Positions 8,112-17,281 of a DNA stretch of 64,000 bases are shown one piece after another. Position numbers and translations under genes: made by a program. The notes beneath the pieces were generated by a model, which saw nothing but the letters and a program-made list of their open reading frames with translations, made no database searches and was not told the origin of the DNA. The DNA comes from Carnobacterium_B sp040274945. GTDB taxonomy: Bacteria; Bacillota; Bacilli; Lactobacillales; Carnobacteriaceae. The stretch spans positions 124,001 through 188,000 of the forward strand of contig NZ_JBEMAR010000002.1 of the NCBI RefSeq assembly GCF_040274945.1, written 5' to 3'. Each line of letters starts with the position of its first letter. The first letter of the stretch is position 1.

Positions 8112-9422
8112 TTACGAAAACAATTGTTCAAGTTCAGTTTCTTCCATAGTGATTTCTACAGACTCTTCAATGCGTTCTACATCTGCACCTAAGGCTTGTA
8201 GCTTTTTATGGAATTCATAATAACCGCGATCTAGGTATTCTAAATGTGTTACTCTAGTATAACCTTTTGAAACCAAACCAGCGATGATTAAAGCTGCGGC
8301 TGCTCTAAGATCTGTGGCAGCAACTTCGGCTCCTTGTAACTCAGATTGGCCGTAGATGACTAATGTTTGACCTTCAATTTTAAACTCAGCATTCATGCGA
8401 CGCAACTCTTCCATATGCATATAGCGGTTTTCAAATACAGTTTCTTTCATCGTACTTGTTCCTTCAGCAAAAACTTGAGCGATCGTCATTTGAGCTTGCA
8501 TGTCTGTTGGAAAACCAGGATGCGGCATTGTTTTTACATCTGTTGCTTTTAATTTTTTAGGACCAATAACACGTAGTCCATTTTTTTCATCTTCGAATTG
8601 AACACCCATTTCTTTCAATTTTGAAATTAAAGGTTTATTGTGTTCAGCAACTGCATCCTCAATATAAACGTTTCCTTGAGTAACTGCTGCTGCAATCATG
8701 AATGTACCAGCTTCAATACGATCTGGTATAATACTATGTTCTACACCCGTTAACTCACTTACACCTTCTATACGGATACTTTCAGTACCGGCACCAATGA
8801 CTTTAGCTCCCATACGATTTAAGAAGTTAGCTAAATCAACGATTTCAGGTTCTCGAGCAACGTTCTCAATGGTAGTTGTTCCTTTAGCTAGTGTGGCAGC
8901 CATCATAATATTTTGTGTAGCTCCAACACTTGGAAAATCTAAGTAGATGTGAGCTCCTTTTAATTGATCGGCGAATGCTTCGATATATCCATTTTCGATA
9001 TGTACTTCCGCACCCATCGCTTCAAATCCTTTTAAATGTAAATCTATCGGACGTGTTCCTATAGCACATCCTCCAGGAAGAGCAACTTTTGCGTGTCCTA
9101 ATCGAGCTAATAGAGGTCCCATTACAACGATTGATGCACGCATTTTACTTACATATTCAAAAGGAGCTTCATAATGTAATTCCTTTGTAGCGTCTAAAGT
9201 AATTTCTTTTTCAGTTTCGTTAAAATCAACAGTTAAATTTAAGTGGCTTAAAACTTCATTAATAGTGAATACATCAGATAGTATGGGAACATTCGTTAAT
9301 TTACTTTGTCCCTTACTTGCTAAAATGGTAGCAGCTAAAATAGGCAATACGGCATTTTTTGCCCCTTCTACTTTCACTGTACCAGTTAGGTGTTTTCCAC
9401 CTCGAACGATAATCTTTTCCAT
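8112..9422 (-). CDS. murA: UDP-N-acetylglucosamine 1-carboxyvinyltransferase
   Basis: First committed step of peptidoglycan synthesis: transfer of enolpyruvate from PEP to UDP-GlcNAc in the cytoplasm. From the chosen start the protein has 436 residues, normal for MurA. The start MEKIIVRGGKHLTGTVKVEG has KNA (K22-N23 region) for substrate binding. C119 in LPGGCAIGTRPIDLHLKG is the catalytic, fosfomycin-reactive cysteine. A longer frame reaches 9482, but the ribosome site GGAGGG (9430-9435) fixes the ATG at 9422. The setting next to atpC and ywzB is that of murA1 rather than the fba-linked murZ paralogue. It overlaps nothing and ends in its own terminator. Confidence 0.95.
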   Translation of the reverse strand: MEKIIVRGGKHLTGTVKVEGAKNAVLPILAATILASKGQSKLTNVPILSDVFTINEVLSHLNLTVDFNETEKEITLDATKELHYEAPFEYVSKMRASIVVMGPLLARLGHAKVALPGGCAIGTRPIDLHLKGFEAMGAEVHIENGYIEAFADQLKGAHIYLDFPSVGATQNIMMAATLAKGTTTIENVAREPEIVDLANFLNRMGAKVIGAGTESIRIEGVSELTGVEHSIIPDRIEAGTFMIAAAVTQGNVYIEDAVAEHNKPLISKLKEMGVQFEDEKNGLRVIGPKKLKATDVKTMPHPGFPTDMQAQMTIAQVFAEGTSTMKETVFENRYMHMEELRRMNAEFKIEGQTLVIYGQSELQGAEVAATDLRAAAALIIAGLVSKGYTRVTHLEYLDRGYYEFHKKLQALGADVERIEESVEITMEETELEQLFS

Positions 9423-9561
9423 GTAGTATCCCTCCAAAATTTTCATTGCCTTTATCACAACTGTGTGAGGTAAATAGTACAAGACAACATTTAATAGTAT
9501 AACACGAAGCCAAGTGAAGGTACAAACTTAAACGATATTTTGTCATAAATTTAGTTAATTC

Positions 9562-9795
9562 TTAATAAAACAAAAAGATCAAATTTTGTGATGTTAGCAA
9601 GAAATCCATAAAAAACGTACTTACCGTGTATCCTATGGTTATAGACACAAATAAGTAGAGCACACGAGCTTGGCCAATATTATTTTTTTTAATCAATTTT
9701 TCTATCCGTATTCCTTTTAGTGCCCAAAAAGTTAGCAAGACAAAAAACAAATGAGATACGATAGTGATAAGAGCCTGCACACCTAGAAAGTTCAT
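9562..9795 (-). CDS. ywzB: DUF1146 (YwzB-like) small membrane protein
   Basis: A 77-residue protein with two membrane helices (about residues 6-26 and 45-64). A central basic stretch, WALKGIRIEKLIKKN, is typical of the YwzB/DUF1146 family. Function unknown. The gene is commonly found between the ATP synthase operon and murA in Firmicutes, exactly as here, which supports the call more than the short sequence does. The ribosome site AGAAGGGA lies about 13 bases before the ATG, which is long. The C-terminus FIFLFY-like tail is hydrophobic. Confidence 0.75.
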   Translation of the reverse strand: MNFLGVQALITIVSHLFFVLLTFWALKGIRIEKLIKKNNIGQARVLYLFVSITIGYTVSTFFMDFLLTSQNLIFLFY

Positions 9796-9923
9796 ATTTT
9801 TAGTTCTCTTCCCTTCTAAATCTTACCATTATACTAACATAAAAGAAGCCGAAAGAACATTCTCTTGACTTTAAATTGTAATATAACGGGCTCAGTAGTG
9901 CTATTTTCTTTTTTAGTCAAATA

Positions 9924-9967
9924 AAAAAGCTGGAATAAATACAGACTAGCTGCTTTATTCCAACTTT
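9924..9967 (-). terminator. Terminator of the ATP synthase operon
   Basis: Leftward stem AAGTTGGAATAAA with TTTATTCCAGCTT, followed by TTTTTTA. It lies just past the atpC stop and ends the atp operon before ywzB. Confidence 0.88.
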
Positions 9968-9970
9968 TAC

Positions 9971-10393
9971 TTAATTTCTTTTATGCTTAGATACAGTGAT
10001 TCTATTAACGGCTTTTCTTAAAGATATTTCTGCACGTTTTGAATGACTCTTATTCTCAATGGCTTCTGTTTTACGCAATTCTTCTTCTGCACGCTGTTTC
10101 GCTTCAAAAGCACGTTCAACATCAATATCTCTTGCACGTTCAGCACTATCCGCAATAATGGAACAAACGTTATCTCTAACTTCCATAACTCCACCATTTA
10201 CAGCGATCCAGTCTTCAGTATCTATTGAAACACGTTTTACACGAACGGAATGAATAGTAAGAGGCACAATAATTGGCATATGATTTGGTAAAATACCAAT
10301 TTCTCCATCTACTGCTTTAGCAATCACGCTACTTGCTCGATGATTGTAGACGATTCCAGCAGGCGTAACAATGTTTACTTGCATTTCACTCAT
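9971..10393 (-). CDS. atpC: ATP synthase epsilon subunit
   Basis: A 140-residue subunit of the F1 central stalk, which regulates ATP hydrolysis. The N-terminal beta-sandwich reads MQVNIVTPAGIVYNHRASSV and IGILPNHMPIIVPL (the GxxxxHAP-like turn, here PNHMPI), then VNGGVMEVRDNVCSIIADSAERA. The C-terminal two-helix arm ends SKHKRN. I chose ATG at 10393 over the adjoining GTG (10396) because AGGAGG (10402-10407) is then 8 bases away. The ribosome site overlaps the atpD stop region, so translation follows atpD closely. Last gene of the operon. Confidence 0.95.
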   Translation of the reverse strand: MSEMQVNIVTPAGIVYNHRASSVIAKAVDGEIGILPNHMPIIVPLTIHSVRVKRVSIDTEDWIAVNGGVMEVRDNVCSIIADSAERARDIDVERAFEAKQRAEEELRKTEAIENKSHSKRAEISLRKAVNRITVSKHKRN

Positions 10394-10405
10394 CACGTTT
10401 ACCTC

Positions 10406-11812
10406 CTAGTAACCCATTGACTCTGCTTTAGCCACAACTTCTTCGATTCTTCCTACATTACGGAATGCATCTTCTGGTAAGTGATCATAACGTCCATCAA
10501 TAATTTCTTTAAATCCACGTACTGTTTCTTCAACAGGAACATATGAACCAGGCAAGCCAGTAAAGGCTTCAGCTACATGAAAGTTTTGCGATAAGAAGAA
10601 TTGGATACGTCTCGCTCTAGATACCACGATTTTTTCATCTGTAGATAATTCATCCATTCCTAGAATAGCAATAATATCTTGCAATTCACGGTAACGTTGC
10701 AATAATTGTTGAACTTCTGTAGCAACTTTATAATGCTCTTCCCCAACAATTTCAGGAGATAACGCACTAGAAGTTGATGCTAAAGGATCTACCGCTGGAT
10801 AAATCCCTTGTTCCGTTAATTTACGTTCCAAGTTGGTTGTTGCATCTAAATGAGCGAAAACTGTAGCTGGCGCTGGGTCAGTATAGTCATCCGCTGGTAC
10901 ATAGATCGCTTGAATAGATGTAATGGAACCTTTACTAGTTGAAGTGATTCGCTCTTGTAATTGTCCCATTTCTGTTGCTAAAGTGGGTTGATACCCAACT
11001 GCTGATGGCATACGACCTAGTAAGGCCGATACTTCTGATCCAGCTTGTGTAAATCGGAAAATATTGTCGATAAACAACAATACATCTTGTCCAACTTCAT
11101 CTCTGAAGTATTCTGCAATCGTTAATCCCGTTAACGCCACACGCATTCTCGCACCAGGTGGCTCATTCATTTGACCGAATACCATCGCTGTACGTTTGAT
11201 AACGCCAGAACCTTGCATTTCAAAATACAAGTCATTTCCTTCACGCGTACGTTCACCAACACCGGTAAACACAGATATCCCACCATGTTCTTCAGCAATA
11301 TTATGGATCAATTCTTGAATCAGAACCGTTTTACCTACTCCTGCTCCACCGAATAGACCAATTTTACCACCTTTTAAATAAGGAGCTAATAAATCAATAA
11401 CTTTAATTCCAGTTTCAAGAATTGCCGTATTGCTGCTTAATTCATCAAATACTGGAGCATTACGGTGGATTGGATGACGTTGTACATCCTCTGGAAACGG
11501 TTCTTTCTCATCGATTGTTTCTCCTAAAACGTTAAACATACGTCCTAGAGTTTCTTCACCGACTGGAACAGAAATCGCTTTTTCAGTATCAATAACACTC
11601 ATACCACGTTGCAGTCCTTCTGTAGCTTCCATAGCAATTGTTCTAATGACACCATTTCCTAACAATAGTGCTGTCTCTAAGACAACCGTTTCATTCTTAC
11701 TCTTGTTTTTTTCAACAATGAGAGCATTATTAATTTCAGGCATAGTATCATTTATTGGAAATTCTACATCCACAACAGGTCCTATAACTTGAACAATATG
11801 TCCAATACTCAT
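10406..11812 (-). CDS. atpD: ATP synthase beta subunit
   Basis: A 468-residue catalytic subunit of F1. The P-loop GGAGVGKT is at residues 155-162, followed by GVGERTREGNDLY with the catalytic glutamate region. ALTGLTIAEYFRD and LLFIDNIFRFTQAGSEVSALLGR (Walker B and the DELSEED-preceding region) are intact, and the ATPase alpha/beta signature PAVDPLASTS is present. The lever motif reads MDELSTDEK, with Ser-Thr in place of Ser-Glu. This is a common variant in lactic acid bacteria, from memory. The gene is followed by atpC with overlapping signals. Highly conserved, normal length. Confidence 0.97.
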   Translation of the reverse strand: MSIGHIVQVIGPVVDVEFPINDTMPEINNALIVEKNKSKNETVVLETALLLGNGVIRTIAMEATEGLQRGMSVIDTEKAISVPVGEETLGRMFNVLGETIDEKEPFPEDVQRHPIHRNAPVFDELSSNTAILETGIKVIDLLAPYLKGGKIGLFGGAGVGKTVLIQELIHNIAEEHGGISVFTGVGERTREGNDLYFEMQGSGVIKRTAMVFGQMNEPPGARMRVALTGLTIAEYFRDEVGQDVLLFIDNIFRFTQAGSEVSALLGRMPSAVGYQPTLATEMGQLQERITSTSKGSITSIQAIYVPADDYTDPAPATVFAHLDATTNLERKLTEQGIYPAVDPLASTSSALSPEIVGEEHYKVATEVQQLLQRYRELQDIIAILGMDELSTDEKIVVSRARRIQFFLSQNFHVAEAFTGLPGSYVPVEETVRGFKEIIDGRYDHLPEDAFRNVGRIEEVVAKAESMGY

Positions 11813-11832
11813 TCGTTATTCCTCCCATTTAC

Positions 11833-12747
11833 TTACTTAGACGCTGAAGCACCACTAATGATTTCTGTAATTTCTTCTGTTATAGCGGCTTGACGTGCTC
11901 GGTTATAACGAATCGTTAAATCATCAATAATATTTTTAGCGTTATCTGTCGCACCTTTCATAGCTGTCATACGTGCTGCATGTTCCGCAGCTTTAGCATC
12001 TAAAATCGCTCCGTATATTAAACTTTCAGCATATTGAGGCAATATAATATCTAGAATTTCTTCTTTAGAAGGTTCATAAATATAATCTTTTGCATAATCT
12101 TTTGTTTCTGCTACATCCAAATCGGATAACGGCAACATTTTTTCAGCTCTGTATTGAAACATGATCGTGTTTACATGATGATTGTAACAAACATACAACT
12201 CGTCAAAAACTTCATTTTTATACATTTCAGTCGCTGTTCTAGCAATTGTACGTACTTCCTCAAAAGATGGTTGATCACTGATATCATTTAATTCATAAGC
12301 AACATTCATCCCTCTAGCTTTAAAGAAATCCGCTGCTGTTGAACCCACAGCCATAAATACATACTCCTCTGGAGAAGTGTGATCTCTGGTGATCATATCA
12401 ACAGTTGATTTAATAACCGAACTGTTGTATCCACCGGCCAACCCTTTATCTGAACTGATAACAATGTATCCAGTCTTTTTAATAGGACGTTCAACCAACA
12501 TATCATGAAAATCAATATTGGATGGTGAATTCGTTCCAATCATGTCATTTTCAATCAAAGAAAGTTGGTTATGCGCTAGATGAGTAACAATTTCTCTTAC
12601 CTTTTGAGAATACATTTGAAAACCAGCTGCTACATTTTCAGCTTTTGCCAATTTTGCACCAGATACCATTTGCATGGCATTCGTAATCTGACTCGTCTTT
12701 TTTGTTGAACTTATTTTTTTTGTGATTTCATTTAAAGAGGCTGCCAT
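11833..12747 (-). CDS. atpG: ATP synthase gamma subunit
   Basis: A 304-residue rotor shaft subunit. The N-terminal helix ASLNEITKKISSTKKTSQITNAMQMVSGAKLAKAE and the C-terminal helix KGATDNAKNIIDDLTIRYNRARQAAITEEITEIISGA form the coiled coil that turns inside the F1 ring. The central domain includes SSDKGLAGGYNSSV, conserved in the family. Length is slightly over the usual 285-290, from a short insertion in the middle domain. It lies between atpA and atpD with gaps of 15 and 20 bp. Confidence 0.95.
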   Translation of the reverse strand: MAASLNEITKKISSTKKTSQITNAMQMVSGAKLAKAENVAAGFQMYSQKVREIVTHLAHNQLSLIENDMIGTNSPSNIDFHDMLVERPIKKTGYIVISSDKGLAGGYNSSVIKSTVDMITRDHTSPEEYVFMAVGSTAADFFKARGMNVAYELNDISDQPSFEEVRTIARTATEMYKNEVFDELYVCYNHHVNTIMFQYRAEKMLPLSDLDVAETKDYAKDYIYEPSKEEILDIILPQYAESLIYGAILDAKAAEHAARMTAMKGATDNAKNIIDDLTIRYNRARQAAITEEITEIISGASASK

Positions 12748-12762
12748 TCTTATTCACCGCCT

Positions 12763-14310
12763 TTAATTGGTTTGTCCGCCGTTTGCATCAGCTGAAGAGT
12801 CAATATAATTAGTGAAAAAATTAGTAATGAATTCAGTGATGATAGCATCTAGTTTCTCTGTTCTTGGCAAATCCTTAGTTTCAACAATTTCACTTAAGAT
12901 TTCAGCATGTTGGTTATCTAAGAAGTCATAAAATTGATTTTCAAAACGACCTAATTCACTAACCGGAACTGTATCTAAGAAACCGTGTGTTAAAGCATAT
13001 AAAATCATCACTTGTTTCTCAACAGCTATTGTTTGATGCAAGCCTTGTTTTAAAACTTCAACTGTTCTATGCCCACGATTTAATTTTGCTTGAGTAGCAG
13101 CATCTAAATCTGAACCAAATTGAGTAAAGGCTTCTAATTCACGGAAACTTGCTAAATCTAAACGCAATGTTCCAGAAACTTTTTTCATTGCTTTAATTTG
13201 AGCAGATCCTCCAACACGTGATACTGATAATCCAGCTGCAATCGCTGGTCGGATACCTGAGTAAAATAAGTCACTCTCTAAGAAAATCTGTCCATCTGTA
13301 ATGGAAATAACATTTGTAGGAATATAAGCTGAAATATCGCCTGCTTGAGTTTCGACAAACGGAATAGCTGTCATAGAACCGCCACCTAATTTATCACTCA
13401 ATTTTGCAGCACGTTCTAATAAACGTGAATGCAAGTAGAAAACATCTCCTGGATAAGCTTCACGACCTGGAGGACGACGCAACAAGAGAGACAGTTCACG
13501 GTAAGCAGCAGCTTGTTTTGTTAAATCATCAAAAATAATCAAAACATGTTTGCCGTTATACATGAATTCTTCTCCTATAGCTGATCCTGCATAAGGTGCG
13601 ATATAAAGTAATGGAGCCGGTTGAGATGCACTTGCTGTCATAACGATCGTATAATCCATTGCGCCATATTTTTTCAATGTTTCAACTTGATTACGTACAG
13701 TTGATTCTTTTTGTCCAATTGCTACATAAATACAAATTGTATCTTGGCCTTTTTGATTTAAAATTGTATCAATTGCTAATGTTGTTTTTCCAGTTTTTCG
13801 GTCACCAATAACCAATTCCCTTTGCCCACGACCAATTGGAACTAATGCGTCAATCGCTTTGATTCCGGTTTGTAAAGGTTCATTAACTGAATGACGATCC
13901 ATAACTCCTGGAGCTTCAGATTCAATTGGGCGAGTCTTAGTTGTAACAATCTCACCTAAACCATCAATTGGTTGTCCAAGAGGATTAACTACACGCCCAA
14001 TCATTGCTTCTCCAACTGGAACTTGCATAATTCGACCAGTACGTTTAACAATATCGCCTTCACGAATTCCTGTAAATTCACCTAGGATAATAATCCCAAC
14101 ATCATTTACTTCTAAATTTTGTGCCATACCAAAAGTACCATCAGAAAATTCCAACAGTTCTCCTGACATTGCGTTTTCTAATCCATAAGCACGAGCGATT
14201 CCGTCACCTACGTAACTAACTGTACCTACTTCATCTATTACTAATTCACTTTGATAGCTTGCAATTTGCTTTTTGATCAGTGAACTAATTTCTTCTGCTT
14301 TTACGCCCAT
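12763..14310 (-). CDS. atpA: ATP synthase alpha subunit
   Basis: A 515-residue non-catalytic nucleotide-binding subunit of F1. The P-loop GDRKTGKT is at 169-176. YVAIGQKESTVRNQ and the alpha/beta signature PAIAAGLSVSRVGGSAQ (containing the arginine finger) are intact. The C-terminus is longer than the core fold by a Ser/Asp/Asn-rich tail (IDSSADANGGQTN), harmless and variable. Preceded by GAGGTGAATCG-type ribosome site. In operon order, between atpH and atpG. Confidence 0.96.
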   Translation of the reverse strand: MGVKAEEISSLIKKQIASYQSELVIDEVGTVSYVGDGIARAYGLENAMSGELLEFSDGTFGMAQNLEVNDVGIIILGEFTGIREGDIVKRTGRIMQVPVGEAMIGRVVNPLGQPIDGLGEIVTTKTRPIESEAPGVMDRHSVNEPLQTGIKAIDALVPIGRGQRELVIGDRKTGKTTLAIDTILNQKGQDTICIYVAIGQKESTVRNQVETLKKYGAMDYTIVMTASASQPAPLLYIAPYAGSAIGEEFMYNGKHVLIIFDDLTKQAAAYRELSLLLRRPPGREAYPGDVFYLHSRLLERAAKLSDKLGGGSMTAIPFVETQAGDISAYIPTNVISITDGQIFLESDLFYSGIRPAIAAGLSVSRVGGSAQIKAMKKVSGTLRLDLASFRELEAFTQFGSDLDAATQAKLNRGHRTVEVLKQGLHQTIAVEKQVMILYALTHGFLDTVPVSELGRFENQFYDFLDNQHAEILSEIVETKDLPRTEKLDAIITEFITNFFTNYIDSSADANGGQTN

Positions 14311-14334
14311 AAACGATTCACCTCATAACTTCTT

Positions 14335-14877
14335 TTATCGAATCAATTGTTTTTCTAATGCTTCCAAGTTAGAACGGATACTGCCATCATAAACTTGACT
14401 TTCGGCTTCTATAATTACTCCACCAAGAACATGTTCATCCACGATCGTATGCAATAATACTTTTTTCGCATCTAATTTTTGTTTCATAACGTCTATTAAA
14501 CGATCCTTTTGACTACTGGTCAATTGAACTGCTGTAGTCACTTTAGCAACTACCGTCCTATTTTTGTAATCGTAAATTTTTTCAAACTCATTTACAACAT
14601 CTCTAATATCACTGATCAAGTCATAGTCATAAAGCATATGCAAAAAACTTTGAGTGTTTATATCAAAATGCTTAATCAAGTCTGCCAGAAGATGGTCTCG
14701 TTTATATTTTTCCAAACGTGGATCAACTAAAATCGTTCCTAGATTAGGAATCGTTTCTAATACTTGACGAACGTCCATCATATTATCAAACGCAACGTCA
14801 ACTATCCCTTTTTCTTTAGAGTCTTGATAAAAGGCATCTGCAAGTTGGCGATTGTTCATATTTCTATTTAATTTCAT
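14335..14877 (-). CDS. atpH: ATP synthase delta subunit
   Basis: A stator subunit linking F1 to the b dimer; about 180 residues from the chosen start. The C-terminal domain has the family pattern VVAKVTTAVQLTSSQKDRL and VDEHVLGGVIIEAESQVYDGSIRSNLEALEKQL. I chose ATG at 14877, which overlaps the atpF stop by 14 bp. A TTG at 14898 would give a longer N-terminus, and ATG at 14859 (MNNRQLADAFY) a shorter one. The ribosome site is weak whichever is used, which suggests translational coupling to atpF. Confidence 0.9.
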   Translation of the reverse strand: MKLNRNMNNRQLADAFYQDSKEKGIVDVAFDNMMDVRQVLETIPNLGTILVDPRLEKYKRDHLLADLIKHFDINTQSFLHMLYDYDLISDIRDVVNEFEKIYDYKNRTVVAKVTTAVQLTSSQKDRLIDVMKQKLDAKKVLLHTIVDEHVLGGVIIEAESQVYDGSIRSNLEALEKQLIR

Positions 14878-15379
14878 TATTATTCGCCAACCTTTCAATA
14901 TACTCTTCGATTAGTTCAGCATGCCCTTCATTAGATAATTCTTTGCCAATCAATTTTTCTGCAATATCCATAGACAGACGACTAATATCATTTTGTGCAC
15001 CTGCTAAAGCTTGTTTTCTTTCTAACTCAATGGCTTTTTTAGCTTCTTCTTTTAATCGTGCTATTTCTACTTTAGCGGATGCTATTTGTTCTCGTTCAAC
15101 TTTATCAGCTGTGTCTCTTGCTTGTTCAATAATTGCACTCGCTTTGTTTCTTGTCTCTTCTAATTCTTGTTGTTGTTCAGTAAGCAATCGATCCGCTTCT
15201 AATTTTTTTGCTTCTGCGCTATCGATATTTCCTGCAATCAATTGTTCTCGTTTCTCCATCATTGCCATCAGAGGTTTCCAAGCAACCATCTTTAATGCTA
15301 GCATTAATAGTAAAAATGAGACCAAAGTGACAATAGAATCTCCAGCTGTTATTTGTCCTACAAACAATGGACTGACCAT
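14864..15379 (-). CDS. atpF: ATP synthase b subunit
   Basis: A 171-residue peripheral stalk protein: one N-terminal membrane helix (about residues 10-30), then a long charged coiled coil rich in Ala/Glu/Lys/Arg (about 31-150) that dimerises and contacts delta. A longer frame begins with GTG at 15388, but that codon overlaps the ribosome site. GAAGGAG (15388-15394) is 8 bases from ATG 15379, so the start is MVSPLFVGQITAGD. The upstream spacer of about 100 bp to atpE contains a hairpin at 15423-15453. Confidence 0.94.
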   Translation of the reverse strand: MVSPLFVGQITAGDSIVTLVSFLLLMLALKMVAWKPLMAMMEKREQLIAGNIDSAEAKKLEADRLLTEQQQELEETRNKASAIIEQARDTADKVEREQIASAKVEIARLKEEAKKAIELERKQALAGAQNDISRLSMDIAEKLIGKELSNEGHAELIEEYIERLANNNEIK

Positions 15380-15422
15380 TCTCCACACTCCTTCACCTAT
15401 ACTTCAATGTTGCTTTAAAAGA

Positions 15423-15453
15423 ACAGGTAGAGAGAATACTATTCTCTACCTGT
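15423..15453 (-). terminator. Intercistronic hairpin between atpE and atpF
   Basis: ACAGGTAG(AG)AGAAT and ATTCTCTACCTGT pair with a 2-base bulge and a 3-base loop. Leftward, the hairpin is followed by TCTTTTAAAG, a weak T-run. It could act as a partial terminator or an RNA-stability element that raises c-subunit output relative to the genes behind it. Confidence 0.55.
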
Positions 15454-15486
15454 CAATTTCTAATACTTCGTTTTGCTTGCTAGCTT

Positions 15487-15699
15487 TTATTGGAAAACTA
15501 AGATAAAGGCAATAACAACTGCCATGATAGGAATAGCTTCTACTAAACCAATCCCAATATACATCAATGTTTGTAATTGACCTTTCATTTCTGGTTGACG
15601 AGCAATTGATTCAATTGTTTTTGATACTACTCTACTTGAACCAAGTGCTGCTCCGATTGCTGCTCCTGCTACTGCGATTGCTGCTCCTATTAAACCCAT
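15487..15699 (-). CDS. atpE: ATP synthase c subunit
   Basis: A 70-residue hairpin of two membrane helices joined by the polar loop SIARQPEMKGQ (R34-Q35-P36). E54 in GIGLVEAIPIMAV is the ion-carrying carboxylate. The residue after it is Ala, with no Ser/Thr pair, so the ring lacks the Na+-binding ES/ET pattern and is read as a proton ring. Ribosome site AGGAGG is strong, fitting the high copy number needed (about ten per enzyme). The gap to atpB is 88 bp. Confidence 0.97.
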   Translation of the reverse strand: MGLIGAAIAVAGAAIGAALGSSRVVSKTIESIARQPEMKGQLQTLMYIGIGLVEAIPIMAVVIAFILVFQ

Positions 15700-15787
15700 A
15701 ATTCATTTTCCTCCTAATATAGTCATCTTTTATTTTTCTTAATTGTAATGATTAATGTATATCCTACTAGCTTATAACTTGATTCGC

Positions 15788-16531
15788 TTACGTTGCTTCT
15801 TTAATGTGATCTGTACTTTCTTCGTGCTCAATTTTATGAGAAAGATAAACCATTGTCAGTGTTGTAAAAACAAAAGCCTGTATACTTCCGATAAATAATG
15901 AGAAGGCCTGCCAAGCCATTTCTAAAGGAATACCAATTACCCAAGTGAAGACCCCTCCGCTTTGAGCTAACGAAGCTATCAATCCAAGCAAGATTTCTCC
16001 TGCGTAAATATTTCCATAAAGACGAAGAGCTAAAGTCAATGTATTCGTAAACTCTTCAAAAATTTTGATTGGAAATAGGAATGGGACTGGTCTAACAAAA
16101 CTATTCATAAAGTAGTTCTTGACCCCTTGCTCTTGTACACCAAAATAATGTGTCATAACAATTACCATAGCTGCTAAAGTTAAGGTAACCACCGGATCAG
16201 CAGTTGGACTTTTCCATACTTGATAAGGTTCAACAATTAAAATCAATGGCAATCCCATAATATTTGAAACAAATACAAAGGTTAAAATAGTAAAACCAAA
16301 TAACTTAAACCGTTCTCCTTGTTGTTTAGACATTGCACTTGTAGCAATATTCCCTACAAAATCAACTACCCATTCTATAAAGTTCTGTTTACCTGTTGGC
16401 TTAATCTGTAGATTCCTCGTACAAATAAACGCAATCAAGAATACAATCACGCACGCTGATACTGTTACAAGATTATTGGTGACATTGAAATCTAAGCCAA
16501 AAAATGTAACAATCGGATTTTCGTGATCCAC
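15788..16531 (-). CDS. atpB: ATP synthase a subunit
   Basis: The membrane stator subunit that forms the proton half-channels, 247 residues from the chosen start. EFTNTLTLALRLYGNIYAGEILLGLI carries the essential arginine (LALRLYGN) facing the c ring, and the last helices read AFVFTTLTMVYLSHKIEHEE. The longest frame begins with GTG 16540, but that codon directly abuts the ribosome site. AGAGG is 8 bases from GTG 16531, giving MDHENPIVTFFGLDF. It is the first gene of the operon; no atpI or atpZ gene precedes it. Confidence 0.94.
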   Translation of the reverse strand: MDHENPIVTFFGLDFNVTNNLVTVSACVIVFLIAFICTRNLQIKPTGKQNFIEWVVDFVGNIATSAMSKQQGERFKLFGFTILTFVFVSNIMGLPLILIVEPYQVWKSPTADPVVTLTLAAMVIVMTHYFGVQEQGVKNYFMNSFVRPVPFLFPIKIFEEFTNTLTLALRLYGNIYAGEILLGLIASLAQSGGVFTWVIGIPLEMAWQAFSLFIGSIQAFVFTTLTMVYLSHKIEHEESTDHIKEAT

Positions 16532-16540
16532 AACGTTCAC

Positions 16541-17213
16541 CTCTTTCCATAATTAAAATCTATAATTGCAAACAGGAAAAAAATATATTTGTGAAACTCT
16601 CATCTATGTTAATTTCACACGCCCATTTTAGCATAGTTCTGCTTTCTTTCCTATCTAAATGGATTTAAGCACAATTTTGCTTTTATTTATTTAGCAATGT
16701 AAAAAATACTGACTAAGTTCTAAAACATTTCTTCTTTTTTCACTGGCATTCGTTATCATACCACCATTCGATTTAAAATACAAAAGAAAATGAAAAACAA
16801 TCTTATTTTTCAATAAATCATTATTAAAACGGGTTTTTCAACTGTTTTATCCAAAAAAATGATAACACAGTTTCGCTTTCTGCTTTAAATCCCTAACACT
16901 AAAACCTGGTTTTGCATTTATTATCTCTTCTTCCAATGACAATTTTCCCGACTTTTATAGTACCTAAAATTCTTTATTGTTTTTATATAGCTTTGGCTTT
17001 ATCGTTAAATCCTCTATTTTACCCTGTTTTTTCTATTCTAATTGCACTATTTTTACTTTTTTCCTAGAGAACGAAAAATACAACCTACTCATTTTTGTCA
17101 TTTTGAAATTGGTTACTGTCTTTATTATTTATGTATCTCCTATAGCAAATAAGATTTATCTTATTTTTATCATCTAATTCTTAGCAAACAGAAAAATATA
17201 ACTATCGTCCATA
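16541..17213. other. Long AT-rich intergenic region upstream of the atp operon
   Basis: About 670 bp without a supported gene, in the place where many Firmicutes carry atpI. The leftward strand has stops in all frames at short spacing, so no atpI remnant is recognisable. A rightward 66-codon frame at 16977-17177 is hydrophobic but lacks a ribosome site. The region holds the atp promoter candidate and several A/T tracts, and may carry upstream activating sequence. Confidence 0.5.
16625..16633 (-). promoter_or_regulatory. Candidate -10 of the ATP synthase operon
   Basis: Leftward TATGCTAAAAT gives an extended -10 (TGC TAAAAT; hexamer at 16625-16630). No good -35 hexamer is visible 17 bp upstream. 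It lies about 95 bp before the atpB start. Weak support. Confidence 0.4.
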
Positions 17214-17215
17214 CA

Positions 17216-17264
17216 AAAAGAGCCGTAAACCAAGAATTTTATCCTTTGGTTTACGGCTCTTTAT
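17216..17264 (-). terminator. Terminator of upp
   Basis: Leftward stem AAAGAGCCGTAAACCAA with its exact complement, loop about 12 bases, then CTTTTTGT. Strong intrinsic terminator 18 bp after the upp stop. Confidence 0.92.
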
Positions 17265-17281
17265 TTAATTAATCTTACTAA

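Noticed and set aside
16977..17177. 66-codon membrane protein gene upstream of the atp operon
   Set aside because: No ribosome site and wrong strand for atpI; composition matches random AT-rich sequence.
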